A stretch of 45,594 nucleotides of DNA from Nitrospinaceae bacterium (GCA_029261475.1 JAJDBG010000015.1:1-45594), one strand, 5' to 3'; positions 16,046 through 25,806 are shown, numbered from the stretch's first letter. A program made the numbers and translations. The notes: a model not told the origin generated them from the letters alone.

Positions 16046-16470
16046 ATGAGCTAGGTGATGAATATGTATTACTGCCCTTAGATCAAACTATCACGTCGAT
16101 GGGATGACTCAATGAATATCGTAGAGGGAAATATACGACATGAGGCCGAATAGAAAGTGGTTGATATAGTATTATCATAGCACATGTGTCTAATTAATAA
16201 CCTTAATGCTGTAAAGCATTTGATCGGCTTGATTGTCAGCCGTCAACAGTCTTCAATTTGAATGGCGTTAATTCCCCCCCAAAAAAGACTCGAGCTGGAA
16301 ATTGAGCCGGACGATTCCTGAATATTGCCGGGAAGAACTTGAAGACTTGAGATAAAATATCGACTACGAAAGCTAGGCCTTGCGAGGTCCATTTTTTTGA
16401 GCCTGATTGACAGTATCGGAGAACTGAAATATCATACCGGAATATTCTCAACATTATTAAGAGGCTCCTC
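16046..16470. other. Intergenic region, nothing recognised
   Basis: About 425 bases between the divergent SHOCT and HNH-remnant genes. The minus-strand open frame covering much of it (16236-16520) shows no family resemblance and runs into the next gene. No promoter or repeat stands out. Confidence 0.4.
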
Positions 16471-16945
16471 GTGAAAAAACTGGCCCTATTCATTTTGATA
16501 CTTTTTATATTTCCTAGCATTGCCTTTTCTCATAGTGGAGGCCTAGACTCAAATGGGGGCCACTTCAACAAGCGTACTGGGAAGTACCATTGCCATAAAG
16601 CAGGATGCGTCATGCCTGAATCAAGCAATACCACTACCGACGCTCCTCAAGAATACGAAGAACCTCAAAATAATACAACGGTCATGGAATTCAGCCGCAA
16701 GAATCGGAAGCATTTGATCGGCACCGACCCCAATTGTCAAAACACACGCAATGAGATATTGATTCGTGATTCTAAAACACCTGTAAAGTTCAAAACCAAG
16801 AAGGACTGCAAAGTTGAATCTGAGGAATAGATTGGCCCTTTACAGGCAAACACTTGACCGATCCAAAATGGACATAGACCACATTGTTCCTTTTGGTCAA
16901 GGCTATGGTTTGGTGGCGACACGGATGATTCACATCCCAAAGTAA
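16471..16945 (+). pseudogene. Secreted HNH-type nuclease, disrupted
   Basis: The first frame (16471-16830, GTG start with GAGG upstream) encodes a signal peptide and then HSGGLDSNGGHFNKRTGKYHCH, the YHYH-like N-terminus found on a family of secreted HNH nucleases. It ends RDSKTPVKFKTKKDCKVESEE and a TAG. The expected continuation is present just downstream in other frames: FTGKHLTDPK (16839-16868) and MDIDHIVPF (16868-16894), the HNH core DIDHxVP. After that the protein stops at 16943-16945 without the remaining catalytic block. So a stop plus at least two frameshifts break the gene. It might alternatively be read as a 119-residue secreted protein, but the continued homology argues against this. 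Confidence 0.75.
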
Positions 16946-16984
16946 CTGCAACAAATCGCCCGAATTTCTCAAATATCCCAAACT

Positions 16985-17016
16985 AAAAAAGGACACCGAA
17001 ATTTTCCTCGATGTCC
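16985..17016 (-). terminator. Rho-independent terminator with no obvious upstream gene
   Basis: Read on the minus strand: GGACATCGA, an 8-base loop, TCGGTGTCC (9 bp with one G-T), followed by TTTTTT. It is well formed but lies beyond the terminator of the tRNA gene. It may be a back-up terminator for tRNA-Pro or the relic of a lost gene. Confidence 0.6.
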
Positions 17017-17043
17017 CCGCAAAGCCTTATCCCATCCCACTTT

Positions 17044-17073
17044 ATCCCGCATAATCCCGGATAATCCCGCTTA
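17044..17073. repeat. Three tandem 10-bp repeats (ATCCCGNNTA)
   Basis: ATCCCGCATA, ATCCCGGATA and ATCCCGCTTA follow each other without gap, and further ATCCC units occur on either side. They lie just beyond the 3' end of tRNA-Pro, where recombinase arm-type sites are often found, but no integrase gene is in the window. Confidence 0.6.
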
Positions 17074-17104
17074 AAACTCTATCCCAAACTAACTGCTAAC
17101 TTAT

Positions 17105-17138
17105 AAAAAACGGGAGCCTCTGATTTCAGAAACTCCCG
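17105..17138 (-). terminator. Terminator of the tRNA-Pro gene
   Basis: On the minus strand CGGGAG (17138-17133) pairs with CTCCCG (17116-17111), with an inner TCTGA/TCAGA stem, and a TTTTTT run follows. It starts eight bases after the CCA end of the tRNA. Confidence 0.85.
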
Positions 17139-17145
17139 CTATATA

Positions 17146-17222
<77 letters not shown>

Positions 17223-17254
17223 TAGTGTTTTTTTTGTTGGAAAAAAGAAGGCGT

Positions 17255-17282
17255 ATTCTAGCAAAAAGAAGAAAAAAACCAA
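17255..17282 (-). promoter_or_regulatory. Candidate promoter of tRNA-Pro
   Basis: On the minus strand TTGGTT (17277-17282) and TAGAAT (17255-17260) are 16 bases apart, about 32 bases before the tRNA 5' end. Confidence 0.45.
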
Positions 17283-17305
17283 GCCTTTTCTAAATCCTCA
17301 AGCGG

Positions 17306-18451
17306 TCAGTTTTTCTTGTAAAACATGGGCTTCAGGAACTTCCAGATAAGGATGGAGCTTACTTGGTTGCCCACGGACTTCCACCAACTGCTACCGCCCA
17401 GACATTTCTGACAATAGGGATGTTTTACTTTGAAGTTTTTAAAACCTTCGATGGCTTCGATGATGGGATCGGAATTCAAAATCTCGACAATCGGCTTTTC
17501 AAACACGTTTCCTGCGGTGGTCTTACCGTCGAAATCTTTGCAACAATAGGAGAGATTCCCGTTGCACTGAATTGCAAAATGGTCGGTCAGCGCACTGCAA
17601 TAGCCGATGGTAGATGGAACGACCTTGTCTCCACCAACAAAGGCATTGCCCCAGGTATCGAGAAGATAGGTTTCAAAATAAACATTGGGAAGCACTTCCA
17701 CCACGTTCCATTTGAATGCGGACAGTTTTTCAATTTTCGCAAAAACTTCTGCGCGAGCGGCTTCGCTTGCAGGGGGATAAACTTTGTGTATTTCGCCCGC
17801 CCAATAAGCAAAGGTTTTCCTCAGCTCATTGGTATTATTGATGACCTTCATTGTACCCAGGCTCCAGTCTTCACCGGGAACGTCGGACTGAATCGTGGTA
17901 TTGAGGAAATGCATTTTGATCTTGGGGGGTTCTTCCTGTTTCAGGCAGGATCCCATGAATTCCAGAATCTTCTGTTTGTACTCATCGAACTCCATGCGCC
18001 GAGCTTTGCGCGTTTTGAAAGATTCTTCATCTGGCGTTTGCAGGGAAATGTTCATCTGCGATACTGTCACTTTTTCCAATTTCGCCGCAATTTCTTCATT
18101 CAAATAGGTGCCATTGGTGGTGACTCCGGTTTTAACTCCTCTTTGCGCGGAGTAGTCTAAAATATCAAAAAACCGGGGGTGCATGAAGGGTTCGCCCATG
18201 ATGTGGAAAGTGATTTTCTCAGCCATATTGTAATCGGCGATTTCATCAATGATCCCACACACCTTGTCAAAGTCCATGTACTCGTACTTACGAGTCATTT
18301 CCTGTTTCGGGCAAAACGTGCAATCAAAATTACAAACATTGGTGATTTCTATATGAATACGTTGCAGGGGGAATTGGACTAATTCTCCAAACCGCCCGGG
18401 AAATTTTTTGGGCACTGATATCTTGACTGGGGTCTTGAGTAAGGTTGTCAT
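17306..18451 (-). CDS. Radical SAM/SPASM-domain protein
   Basis: A 381-residue radical SAM enzyme of unknown substrate. The cluster motif is CNFDCTFC (CxxxCxxC) at about residues 38-45, followed by a TIM-barrel core with a GEPFMHP glycine-rich segment and TTNGTYL. The C-terminal part holds Cys-rich SPASM-like features ([29 protein letters not shown]) that bind extra iron-sulfur clusters. SPASM proteins modify peptides, proteins or small molecules; the partner cannot be read from the context. It lies next to the tRNA and head-to-tail with the FmdB-like gene. No dedicated peptide substrate gene is visible nearby. Confidence 0.88.
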   Translation of the reverse strand: MTTLLKTPVKISVPKKFPGRFGELVQFPLQRIHIEITNVCNFDCTFCPKQEMTRKYEYMDFDKVCGIIDEIADYNMAEKITFHIMGEPFMHPRFFDILDYSAQRGVKTGVTTNGTYLNEEIAAKLEKVTVSQMNISLQTPDEESFKTRKARRMEFDEYKQKILEFMGSCLKQEEPPKIKMHFLNTTIQSDVPGEDWSLGTMKVINNTNELRKTFAYWAGEIHKVYPPASEAARAEVFAKIEKLSAFKWNVVEVLPNVYFETYLLDTWGNAFVGGDKVVPSTIGYCSALTDHFAIQCNGNLSYCCKDFDGKTTAGNVFEKPIVEILNSDPIIEAIEGFKNFKVKHPYCQKCLGGSSWWKSVGNQVSSILIWKFLKPMFYKKN

Positions 18452-18510
18452 AGGGGGATATTTTTCAAATCACAGATGAATGATCAGGCAAACTGATTTT
18501 TGACCTGCCT

Positions 18511-18696
18511 TCAATCTGTTTTCCAAACGTAGCGGTTGATGCTTTCGCTTGTAAAGGACGTATTGGTCACGTTGCGCCCAACCTTTGTCGAGCCGCACTC
18601 GGAACAAACTACTTTCTTCTTGTCCAATTCAGAGATTTTCATCTCGACCACAAAATCCTTTTTGCATTTCTCGCAGGTATAATCGTAATGAGGCAT
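18511..18696 (-). CDS. FmdB-family zinc-ribbon protein
   Basis: A 61-residue zinc ribbon: MPHYDYTCEKCKKDF, then VVCSECGS, with two CxxC pairs expected to hold one zinc ion. This is the widespread FmdB family of putative regulators, whose targets are mostly unknown. The frame runs back to 18717, but the ATG at 18696 has AAGGAAAG upstream and gives the standard start. It lies between the radical SAM gene and cmoA on the same strand. Confidence 0.88.
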   Translation of the reverse strand: MPHYDYTCEKCKKDFVVEMKISELDKKKVVCSECGSTKVGRNVTNTSFTSESINRYVWKTD

Positions 18697-18769
18697 GGAG
18701 CTTTCCTTTACTTGCAAATTTTGGCTGGGTTCAACTTATTTAAACGCCATATAAACGATACAACATAAA

Positions 18770-19486
18770 TTATTTCAGCGCAATGAGACCTACAAAATTA
18801 TTCCATTTGAAAAAAATTTCGATCCGGGAAAAACCGGCTTTCTGCAACAAGTCGATATTCTCCGTCAGGGTCCAGGAGATCAGAACATCTTCCAGCGCAT
18901 CTCTTTTTCTGGAAATTTCCAGAGACGAGTAGCCCATCTTGCGTTTGAAATCATGATAAAATTCGACAAATACTTCGTCGCTTTCGGCATCCTCTCCCTT
19001 GATTTTTTCAATGAGGATCAACCTGCCCTGCTCCAACAATCCTGAATGTATTTTACGAACCAGAGCCAGGCGTTTGGATGGGGAAACAAATTGCAGGGTG
19101 TAATTGAGGACCACGACGCTCGCCGATTTTAATTCGAGGCGTTCATCAGCTAAATCGGCCTCTTCCAGCTCGACAGATCGCCCTTGCAAACGTTTCTGCG
19201 CTCGTTCCAGCATCGGCAAGGAATTGTCCACGCCAATGATTTCGGCAGAAAAAGACGGTTCGAGTCGATTTGTGAGATGTTCCAGGAAACTCCCGGCGGA
19301 GCATCCCAAATCGTAAATACGTGACTGGGGTTGCGCGTATCGCAGGCAAAACTGGATCGCCAGATCCCGGCATTCCTTATAGAGAGGAATACTGCGTTCC
19401 AGCATATCGTCGAAAACCTGAGCGACTTCTGCGTTGAATTCAAATTTTTCGCAGGGAGTTTCTCTGGCAAAGAGTTCGTCTTTCAT
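18770..19486 (-). CDS. cmoA: Carboxy-S-adenosyl-L-methionine synthase CmoA
   Basis: A 238-residue SAM-dependent enzyme that converts SAM and prephenate to carboxy-SAM, the donor used by CmoB to make the uridine-5-oxyacetic acid wobble base in tRNA. Family hallmarks are FNAEVAQVFDDMLERSIPLYKE near the start, the SAM-binding loop YDLGCSAGSFLEH, VVLNYTLQFV, FYHDFKRKMGYSSLEISRKRDAL, and a C-terminal FKWNNFVG. Length is close to the family norm. CmoB is not in the window. It follows leuA on the same strand with a 33-base gap. Confidence 0.92.
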   Translation of the reverse strand: MKDELFARETPCEKFEFNAEVAQVFDDMLERSIPLYKECRDLAIQFCLRYAQPQSRIYDLGCSAGSFLEHLTNRLEPSFSAEIIGVDNSLPMLERAQKRLQGRSVELEEADLADERLELKSASVVVLNYTLQFVSPSKRLALVRKIHSGLLEQGRLILIEKIKGEDAESDEVFVEFYHDFKRKMGYSSLEISRKRDALEDVLISWTLTENIDLLQKAGFSRIEIFFKWNNFVGLIALK

Positions 19487-19519
19487 GAGTAGAAACGAAT
19501 AGCAAAGAAACCGGAACCG

Positions 19520-21079
19520 CTAAGGTCCCGGGATTTCGCTTGGTGAGGATTGAGCCAACTGGTCTTTCAAAATTAACTTATTGACGGCATTCACATAGGC
19601 TTGCGCGCTGGCATGCAAAGTGTTCACGCCAATCCCCTTACCCAGAACTTTCATGTTCTTGTAAGAAGCCTGGATAGAAACTTCGCCCAGTGCATCTGTC
19701 CCTTTTGTTTTGGACAGCACCTGATAGTCCAGCAGTTTGCAGGAAAGCCCTGTGATTTTATCAACCGCGTCGCAGATAGCGTCCACAGGTCCGTCGCCTT
19801 CTCCTTTGGCAGAATACTCTGTGCCATCCTGAGCGATCAGAGAAATTTCAGCCGTCGGGGTCGTTCCCGTTGCAACAGATGCCTGAACCTTATTCAGCTT
19901 CCATATATTCTGGTTCTCCTCTGCGACAACTACTTTTTGAACGATGGCTAGGATGTCCTCTTCAAAAACCTCTTTCTTTTCGTCTGCAAGGATCTTGAAC
20001 TCGTCAAAAACTCTATCCAGCTCTTCCTGATTCAATTCGTGGCCCAGTTCGCTGATACGGAATTGCAGAGCATTTCGCCCAGAGTGTTTTCCCATCACCA
20101 GTTCCGACGCTTCGCCCCCTATTTCGCTGGGGTTCATGATCTCGAAGGTGTCTTTCTTTTTGAGGAATCCATGTTGATGGATGCCCGACTCGTGAGCAAA
20201 AGCATTTTTCCCAACAATGGCCTTGTTTCTTTGCACGAAGAACCCAGTGAAACTGCTGACCATCTTCGAGCAAGCCATGATGTGTTGTGTATCAATATTC
20301 GTATCCATATTAAAGAAATCTTTACGCGTTTTGAGAGCCATGACAATTTCTTCCATCGAGGCATTTCCCGCCCGCTCGCCAATTCCATTCACAGTACACT
20401 CTACTTGACGAACGCCCGCCTGAATTGCGGCAAGGGAATTGGCAACCGCCAGCCCCAGATCGTTATGGCAATGTACGCTCAAAACCGCCTTATCAATATT
20501 GGGAACATTGGCCTGTAGGTAACGAATGAGCTCTGCAAATTCGTCGGGAATCGCGTAGCCCACCGTATCGGGAATATTGACAGTCGTAGCACCTGCATCT
20601 ATCGCCGCAGTGACAACTTCCGCAAGAAATTCGGGTTCTGTGCGCGACGCATCCATCGGAGAAAATTCCAGGTTATCGCAGAATTTTCCAGCAAATTTGA
20701 GAGAAGAAATCGCCATTTCGACAATCTCAGCCTTGGCCTTATGCACCATGTGAACGCGATGCGATTTAGAGGTCGAGAGAAAAACGTGAATGCGAGGATT
20801 GTCCGCAGGCTCCAAAGCACGAGCCGCCGCTTCGATGTCCTTTTCCAAAGCACGCGCAAGACCTGCAATAGAGGCACTTCGCACTTCCTGCGCAATTTGC
20901 CGCACCGCCTCAAAATCTCCAGGCGAAGCAATCGGGAATCCGGCTTCAATCACATCAACTTTCAATTGAGCGAGTTGACGCGCGACTTCCATTTTCTCTT
21001 TAATATTCATGCTGGCTCCGGGGCATTGCTCCCCATCGCGCAGAGTGGTGTCAAAAATTATTATTTTATCTTTTTCCAT
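19520..21079 (-). CDS. leuA: 2-isopropylmalate synthase
   Basis: A 519-residue enzyme for the first committed step of leucine synthesis: acetyl-CoA plus 2-oxoisovalerate gives 2-isopropylmalate. The HMGL-like TIM barrel opens with FDTTLRDGEQCPGASM. It carries the metal-binding HCHNDLGLAVANS and GIGERAGNASMEE, then HESGIHQHGFLK. The C-terminal part (from about residue 390) is the leucine-sensing LeuA dimer domain. Full length and intact. The other leu genes are not nearby, so it stands apart from a leuBCD operon. It may be co-transcribed with cmoA downstream. Confidence 0.97.
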   Translation of the reverse strand: MEKDKIIIFDTTLRDGEQCPGASMNIKEKMEVARQLAQLKVDVIEAGFPIASPGDFEAVRQIAQEVRSASIAGLARALEKDIEAAARALEPADNPRIHVFLSTSKSHRVHMVHKAKAEIVEMAISSLKFAGKFCDNLEFSPMDASRTEPEFLAEVVTAAIDAGATTVNIPDTVGYAIPDEFAELIRYLQANVPNIDKAVLSVHCHNDLGLAVANSLAAIQAGVRQVECTVNGIGERAGNASMEEIVMALKTRKDFFNMDTNIDTQHIMACSKMVSSFTGFFVQRNKAIVGKNAFAHESGIHQHGFLKKKDTFEIMNPSEIGGEASELVMGKHSGRNALQFRISELGHELNQEELDRVFDEFKILADEKKEVFEEDILAIVQKVVVAEENQNIWKLNKVQASVATGTTPTAEISLIAQDGTEYSAKGEGDGPVDAICDAVDKITGLSCKLLDYQVLSKTKGTDALGEVSIQASYKNMKVLGKGIGVNTLHASAQAYVNAVNKLILKDQLAQSSPSEIPGP

Positions 21080-21219
21080 GATCGCACTTTAATATTTAAA
21101 AAACTTTATAAAATTAGGCAACGCATTGTCAAAAAAGCGTTTCTTGGCATTATGACACAAACTAAAGAATCATTGAAATAAAGAAGATCGTTCCAGTGCG
21201 AAATTTTTAGCACAAAGCC

Positions 21220-21723
21220 TTATTCGGCGTAGTTTTGGCGTGGGAATAGCTCACTTCTGCGGCAAACAAGGCGATCAAGAAAGAGAAGTCCGTCCAGATG
21301 ATCTATTTCGTGCTGAACCACTCGGGCTTCAAAGCCTTTCATCTGGTAACTGTGCTCATTGCCTTCCTCATCTTGAGCGGTCAGAGTGATTTTTTTGGCT
21401 CTGGCGATGTTTCCAGTGTAGTCGGGAACCGATAAACACCCTTCCCGCCCTATATTTGATCCGCTGGCTTCAACAATGACCGGGTTGACCAACACCAGTT
21501 TCCCATGATTGGGGTTCTTGGGCTTTGAAGAAAGGTCAACAATCACGATTCTATCAAAATAACCCACTTGAGGGGCCGCAATGCCGACACAGCCGGGGCC
21601 CGCAAGCATCGTTTCGTTCAAATCCCGAATGAAATCTTTCAGAGCGGAATCAAATTTTGTGACCGGGTCGGAGATCTGCTTCAAGCGAGGATCGGGGTAG
21701 ACGAGGATGTCCAATATAGCCAT
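21220..21723 (-). CDS. def: Peptide deformylase
   Basis: A 167-residue metalloenzyme that removes the formyl group from nascent proteins. All three family motifs are present: GIAAPQVG, EGCLSVP (metal-binding Cys) and QHEIDHLDG (HExxH with two metal-binding His and catalytic Glu). It begins four bases after the stop of the double-ACT gene, so the two form an operon. Confidence 0.97.
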   Translation of the reverse strand: MAILDILVYPDPRLKQISDPVTKFDSALKDFIRDLNETMLAGPGCVGIAAPQVGYFDRIVIVDLSSKPKNPNHGKLVLVNPVIVEASGSNIGREGCLSVPDYTGNIARAKKITLTAQDEEGNEHSYQMKGFEARVVQHEIDHLDGLLFLDRLVCRRSELFPRQNYAE

Positions 21724-21727
21724 AAAC

Positions 21728-22249
21728 TCAACCTATCAAAGTATCGATGGGGCTAAGCCGGGTTTCCAGTTTTTTATCACGCGCCAGATCGTCTAAAACT
21801 TTTTGCAAGGCATCGATTCCTTTGTCCGCAGTACCTTCAATGATCAAAATATAAATTGAATTGGGGCCACCGCCGACGTCGGATTCCAAATTGAGAATAT
21901 TGAGTCCTGCATTAGCAAGCGCAGTCGTTGCCTCGGCAACGATTCCAGAACGATCCGCTCCGTAAACGGTGATACGAACATCTGGCAGGCTGGTTTGATG
22001 CTTTGGTTCTAAAACAGAATCAATATGAAGACGCAAATCAAATTTCTTAGCAACAGGAAGGATGAATTCGGAAAGCTCCTTTTCTGTTCCCTTGTATTGA
22101 GCCAGAACCATGATGGTGAAATTTCCACCCAATTGCACCATGGACGCTTCGCCAAGATTTGCGCCCATTTTATACAAGGCAGTGGTTACTCCGGCAACAA
22201 TACCAGGCCGGTCTTTTCCCACCAGTGTGAGTAGATACCAGGAACTCAT
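21728..22249 (-). CDS. Double ACT-domain protein, GcvR-like
   Basis: A 173-residue protein made of two ACT domains (about 1-80 and 90-170). Each starts with the usual beta strand and Gly-rich turn: YLLTLVGKDRPGIVAGVTTAL and VRITVYGADRSGIVAEATTAL. ACT domains bind amino acids or related small ligands. The layout is that of GcvR, a regulator of glycine cleavage in enterobacteria, but direct orthology cannot be shown. Operon partner of def. Divergent from polA. Confidence 0.85.
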   Translation of the reverse strand: MSSWYLLTLVGKDRPGIVAGVTTALYKMGANLGEASMVQLGGNFTIMVLAQYKGTEKELSEFILPVAKKFDLRLHIDSVLEPKHQTSLPDVRITVYGADRSGIVAEATTALANAGLNILNLESDVGGGPNSIYILIIEGTADKGIDALQKVLDDLARDKKLETRLSPIDTLIG

Positions 22250-22362
22250 TGGGTTTTTCTCCTATTGATAAGATACTGAATCATGCTATTTCAGCCACAT
22301 AATTTTGTCAATTGCCATGCTATAATCTTTCAAAAATCCTTCCACCGTTTCACTCGATCATC

Positions 22363-25062
22363 ATGACCAAAAAAAATCAAACGCTTTACCTAATCGATGG
22401 TTCCTCATATATTTTCAGAGCGTATTTTGGGATTCGCCATAATCTTTCCACCTCGGAAGGATTGCCAACCAATGCTCTTTACGGATACGTCAACATGCTC
22501 AACCGAGTTGTGCGTGAAGAACAACCGGACTACCTTGCTGTAGCTTTTGACTCCAAGGAAAAAACCTTTCGTCACGATATGTATCCAGAATACAAATCCA
22601 ACAGGGAAACACCGCCCGAAGACCTGCAGGCCCAGTTCCCCTATTTTCAACCTTTGACGGAAGCTTACAATATCGCGACCATCAAACAACCTGGATTTGA
22701 AGCTGATGACTTGATCGGCACACTCGCCCGACGCGGAACTGAAATGGGACTGGACGTAGTTATCGTCAGTGGCGACAAGGACATGATGCAACTGATAAAC
22801 GATCAAGTCTGCATGTTGGATACGATGAAAGGAAAATGGATTCGATCTGCGGAGGTGATGGAAAAGTTCAATGTCTCGCCCGATAAGGTGGTTGAAGTCA
22901 TGGGTCTCATGGGCGATTCAAGTGACCATATCCCCGGTGTCAAAGGAGTGGGTCCAAAAACTGCCGGAGAATTGATCGCCAAATACGGTTCCATCGACAA
23001 GGTTTACGAAAACATCGATGAGATCACCAAAAAGAAAATGAAGGAAAATCTGGAACGGGACAAAGACCAGGCCTTCCTCAGTCGAAAATTAGTAACCATC
23101 GACACCAATATGTCTCTGGAAATAAGCATAGAGCAATTCAAACGGCAGTCTCCACATATTGATGATTTGAAAAAGTGGTTCACCCAATTTGAATTCAATT
23201 CTTTGCTAGGTGAACTTGACAGTGAAGACCTCTCTCAGCCAACTCCGCCCTCCCCTCCAGCGGAAAGACATTATCGTACAATTCTGGAAAAAGAAGACTT
23301 CTTGGCACTAGTCGAGGAATTAAAAGAATCAGGAATGTTCGCTTTTGATCTGGAAACAACGAGCGTACAGCCAGTACAGGCCAGTGCCGTGGGAATCTCT
23401 TTTTCGTACCAGGAAAACCATGCCTGCTACATCCCACTAGACCATCGCTATCTTGGCGTTCCTGAGCAATTGGATAAGAAATGGGTTTTTGAAACCCTCA
23501 AGCCTTTGTTCGAAGATCCACAACTTGAGAAAACCGGACAGAACCTGAAATACGATTTGATCGTTTTACGCAATGAAGGCATAACATTAAAGGGCATCGC
23601 TTTCGATACCATGCTGGCACACTATATACTCGATCCCGCCAGTAGAGGACATGGCCTGGACGACCTGGCGCAAAAATATCTCGATATAAAAACTATCACC
23701 TATAAAGATGTTGCCGGTACGGGGAAAAATCAGTTGCCTTTTGATGAAGTGGAAATCGAACGGGCATCAGAATACGCCGCAGAAGATTCTGATATTTCCT
23801 GGCAATTGTATAAAAAGTTTGATCCCAAGATAGAAAATGAGGATCGAAAATTATTGATGGAAATGGAAATTCCCTTAATAGACGTACTCGCTAATATGGA
23901 GACAGCGGGTATCCTTTTGAACGTTCCTCACCTCGAAAAACTTTCCAAAGAAATTGAAAAACATTTAGCAAAATACGAAGAACAGATTCATGCCGAGGCG
24001 GGAGAGGTTTTTAATATCAATTCCCCAAAACAATTATCGGTCATTCTTTTTGAAAAACTGGAACTGCCTGCAGTTAAGAAAACCAAGAGCGGATACTCAA
24101 CCGATGTTTCCGTTCTGGAGGAATTGGCCAGCAAGCACCCGCTTCCTCAATTGATACTTGAATATCGACAATTGGCAAAACTAAACTCCACCTATGTTTT
24201 GGCACTGCCACAAGATATTTACTCTAAAACGGGAAGAGTCCACACCTCCTACAATCAAACTGTAGCCGCAACGGGTCGATTGAGCAGTAGCGATCCCAAC
24301 TTGCAAAACATACCCATACGCACCGAAACAGGACGTGAGATCCGAAAGGCATTTATCGCCCCTGAAGGGAGTTTATTACTGGCGGCTGACTATTCTCAGA
24401 TCGAGCTACGGCTACTCGCTCATTTGTCCGGCGACCCCGCCCTCTGTTCTGCTTTTAAAAATGGAGAAGACATACACACGCGCACGGCCGCTGAAATTTT
24501 TGGTCAACCCCTCGATGCTGTGGATTCTGAATACCGACGCATGGCAAAAGCTGTCAATTTTGGAATCGTTTACGGCCTCAGCCCATTTGGACTTTCCCGA
24601 CAACTCAAGATTCCTCAAAAGGAAGCGAAGATATTCATCGAACAATATTTTTCGCTCTACAAAAATGTAAAAACTTTCATGGATGAAACCATTGAAACCG
24701 CAAGGGAGAAAGGCTATACCACAACGCTGTTCAATCGTAAACGGTACTTGCCAGATTTGAATAGTAGCAATCGGCAAGCGCGTCAATCGGCCGAACGAGT
24801 AGCCATAAATTCACCTGTGCAAGGCGGTTCGGCCGATTTGATCAAAGTAGCGATGATCCGACTCAACCAAAGTCTTCAAGAAATGAAAATGAAATCACGC
24901 ATGATATTACAAGTCCACGATGAACTCGTATTTGAATGCCCCGAACAGGAAAAAGACAAGCTCTCTAAACTCGTCAAAGAAAAGATGGAAAACGCTGTCG
25001 AACTTTCCGTACCCCTGATAGTAGATATCGGCTGGGGAAAAAACTGGAACGAAGCTCATTAG
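22363..25062 (+). CDS. polA: DNA polymerase I
   Basis: An 899-residue repair and Okazaki-fragment polymerase with all three parts. These are an N-terminal 5'-3' nuclease (LIDGSSYIFRAYF, GFEADDLIGTLA, VSGDKDMMQL, GVKGVGPKTA), a 3'-5' exonuclease with intact DLETT near residue 328, and the polymerase domain. In the last, motif A is DYSQIELRLLAHLSGD, motif B is RRMAKAVNFGIVYGLSPFGL and motif C is VHDELVFE. The frame extends to a TTG at 22312, but the ATG at 22363 begins the family-typical MTKKNQTLYLIDG. A TATAAT at 22321-22326, without a good -35 box, would give a transcript consistent with that start. Confidence 0.97.
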   Translation: MTKKNQTLYLIDGSSYIFRAYFGIRHNLSTSEGLPTNALYGYVNMLNRVVREEQPDYLAVAFDSKEKTFRHDMYPEYKSNRETPPEDLQAQFPYFQPLTEAYNIATIKQPGFEADDLIGTLARRGTEMGLDVVIVSGDKDMMQLINDQVCMLDTMKGKWIRSAEVMEKFNVSPDKVVEVMGLMGDSSDHIPGVKGVGPKTAGELIAKYGSIDKVYENIDEITKKKMKENLERDKDQAFLSRKLVTIDTNMSLEISIEQFKRQSPHIDDLKKWFTQFEFNSLLGELDSEDLSQPTPPSPPAERHYRTILEKEDFLALVEELKESGMFAFDLETTSVQPVQASAVGISFSYQENHACYIPLDHRYLGVPEQLDKKWVFETLKPLFEDPQLEKTGQNLKYDLIVLRNEGITLKGIAFDTMLAHYILDPASRGHGLDDLAQKYLDIKTITYKDVAGTGKNQLPFDEVEIERASEYAAEDSDISWQLYKKFDPKIENEDRKLLMEMEIPLIDVLANMETAGILLNVPHLEKLSKEIEKHLAKYEEQIHAEAGEVFNINSPKQLSVILFEKLELPAVKKTKSGYSTDVSVLEELASKHPLPQLILEYRQLAKLNSTYVLALPQDIYSKTGRVHTSYNQTVAATGRLSSSDPNLQNIPIRTETGREIRKAFIAPEGSLLLAADYSQIELRLLAHLSGDPALCSAFKNGEDIHTRTAAEIFGQPLDAVDSEYRRMAKAVNFGIVYGLSPFGLSRQLKIPQKEAKIFIEQYFSLYKNVKTFMDETIETAREKGYTTTLFNRKRYLPDLNSSNRQARQSAERVAINSPVQGGSADLIKVAMIRLNQSLQEMKMKSRMILQVHDELVFECPEQEKDKLSKLVKEKMENAVELSVPLIVDIGWGKNWNEAH

Positions 25063-25119
25063 CCGATCAGAGTTACGAGACTCCTCTTTGATTAGAGCGA
25101 TGATTTCGCTGAAAATAAA

Positions 25120-25710
25120 TCAGGATCTTTTCTCTATAGAGATAACCAAAAATTTATCTTTATAGTCAACTCTCAATGTCTCTGGCTTTACAAAAGCCGG
25201 AAGGGTCAAATAGCGTTCAAAATGCTGAGACTGACTGCTTTTGAAAGTAGCGTTATTTTGGGTCCTTTCATTTTCCCGTTCCACCGTCCCCGAGATTTTC
25301 AAAGATTTTCCTTCTACACTAACATCAACATTGGTACGGTCCAGACCGGGAAGTTCCAGTTCAAGGACAAACTTCCCGTCCTCATCTTTTAAATCCAATT
25401 TTTGTGAAAAAGGGCCTCCAAAAGAAAAGCTCTTCAGACTTGGAAAAGAGCTATCTAAACCGGAGAATCCTTTTCCGAAAACCTGATCCATCTGTTCCTG
25501 CATTCTTTGAAAATTTGCAAAAGGGTCCCAATCCATAATCGAAGCATCTGGACGAAACAGCTTGTCTTCTTCAAACTGAGTTCTTACGCTTCCAGAATCA
25601 GAGGAATCAGACTTATTTAAAATAAGGTATGTTTGAAATCCTGTCACCAAAATGAGCAAAACGATGATACTTAAAAGATATTTATTGGAATTTTGAGTAA
25701 AAGAACTCAT
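25120..25710 (-). CDS. Membrane-anchored Hsp20/alpha-crystallin protein
   Basis: A 196-residue small heat-shock protein with an unusual N-terminal membrane anchor (YLLSIIVLLILVTGFQTYLIL, about residues 11-31). The alpha-crystallin domain follows at about 100-190: KFVLELELPGLDRTNVDVSVEGKSLKISG, the core of the family. With a short polar start before the anchor, the chaperone domain should face the periplasm; orientation is inferred. GGAGGTG stands before the ATG at 25710, so the longer frame (to 25767) is not used. It is the last of four consecutive Hsp20 genes and is the least conserved of them. The C-terminal IxI motif is weak (VISIEKRS). Confidence 0.88.
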   Translation of the reverse strand: MSSFTQNSNKYLLSIIVLLILVTGFQTYLILNKSDSSDSGSVRTQFEEDKLFRPDASIMDWDPFANFQRMQEQMDQVFGKGFSGLDSSFPSLKSFSFGGPFSQKLDLKDEDGKFVLELELPGLDRTNVDVSVEGKSLKISGTVERENERTQNNATFKSSQSQHFERYLTLPAFVKPETLRVDYKDKFLVISIEKRS

Positions 25711-25806
25711 GGGCCACACCTCCAATACAGGGGCAATGGCAGAGACCGGAAATAGACCTGCTTCCATTGCCCCAAATAAATTAAAATATCACTTGCCAAG
25801 TTTGTC

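Noticed and set aside
17027-17093. ATCCC repeats considered as a CRISPR array
   Set aside because: Units are 10 bp, in direct contact and without unique spacers; no cas genes are in the window.
17363-18160. A 265-codon open frame on the plus strand
   Set aside because: It is the complement of the radical SAM gene, has no ribosome site and no family resemblance, while the minus-strand product has full CxxxCxxC and SPASM-like motifs.
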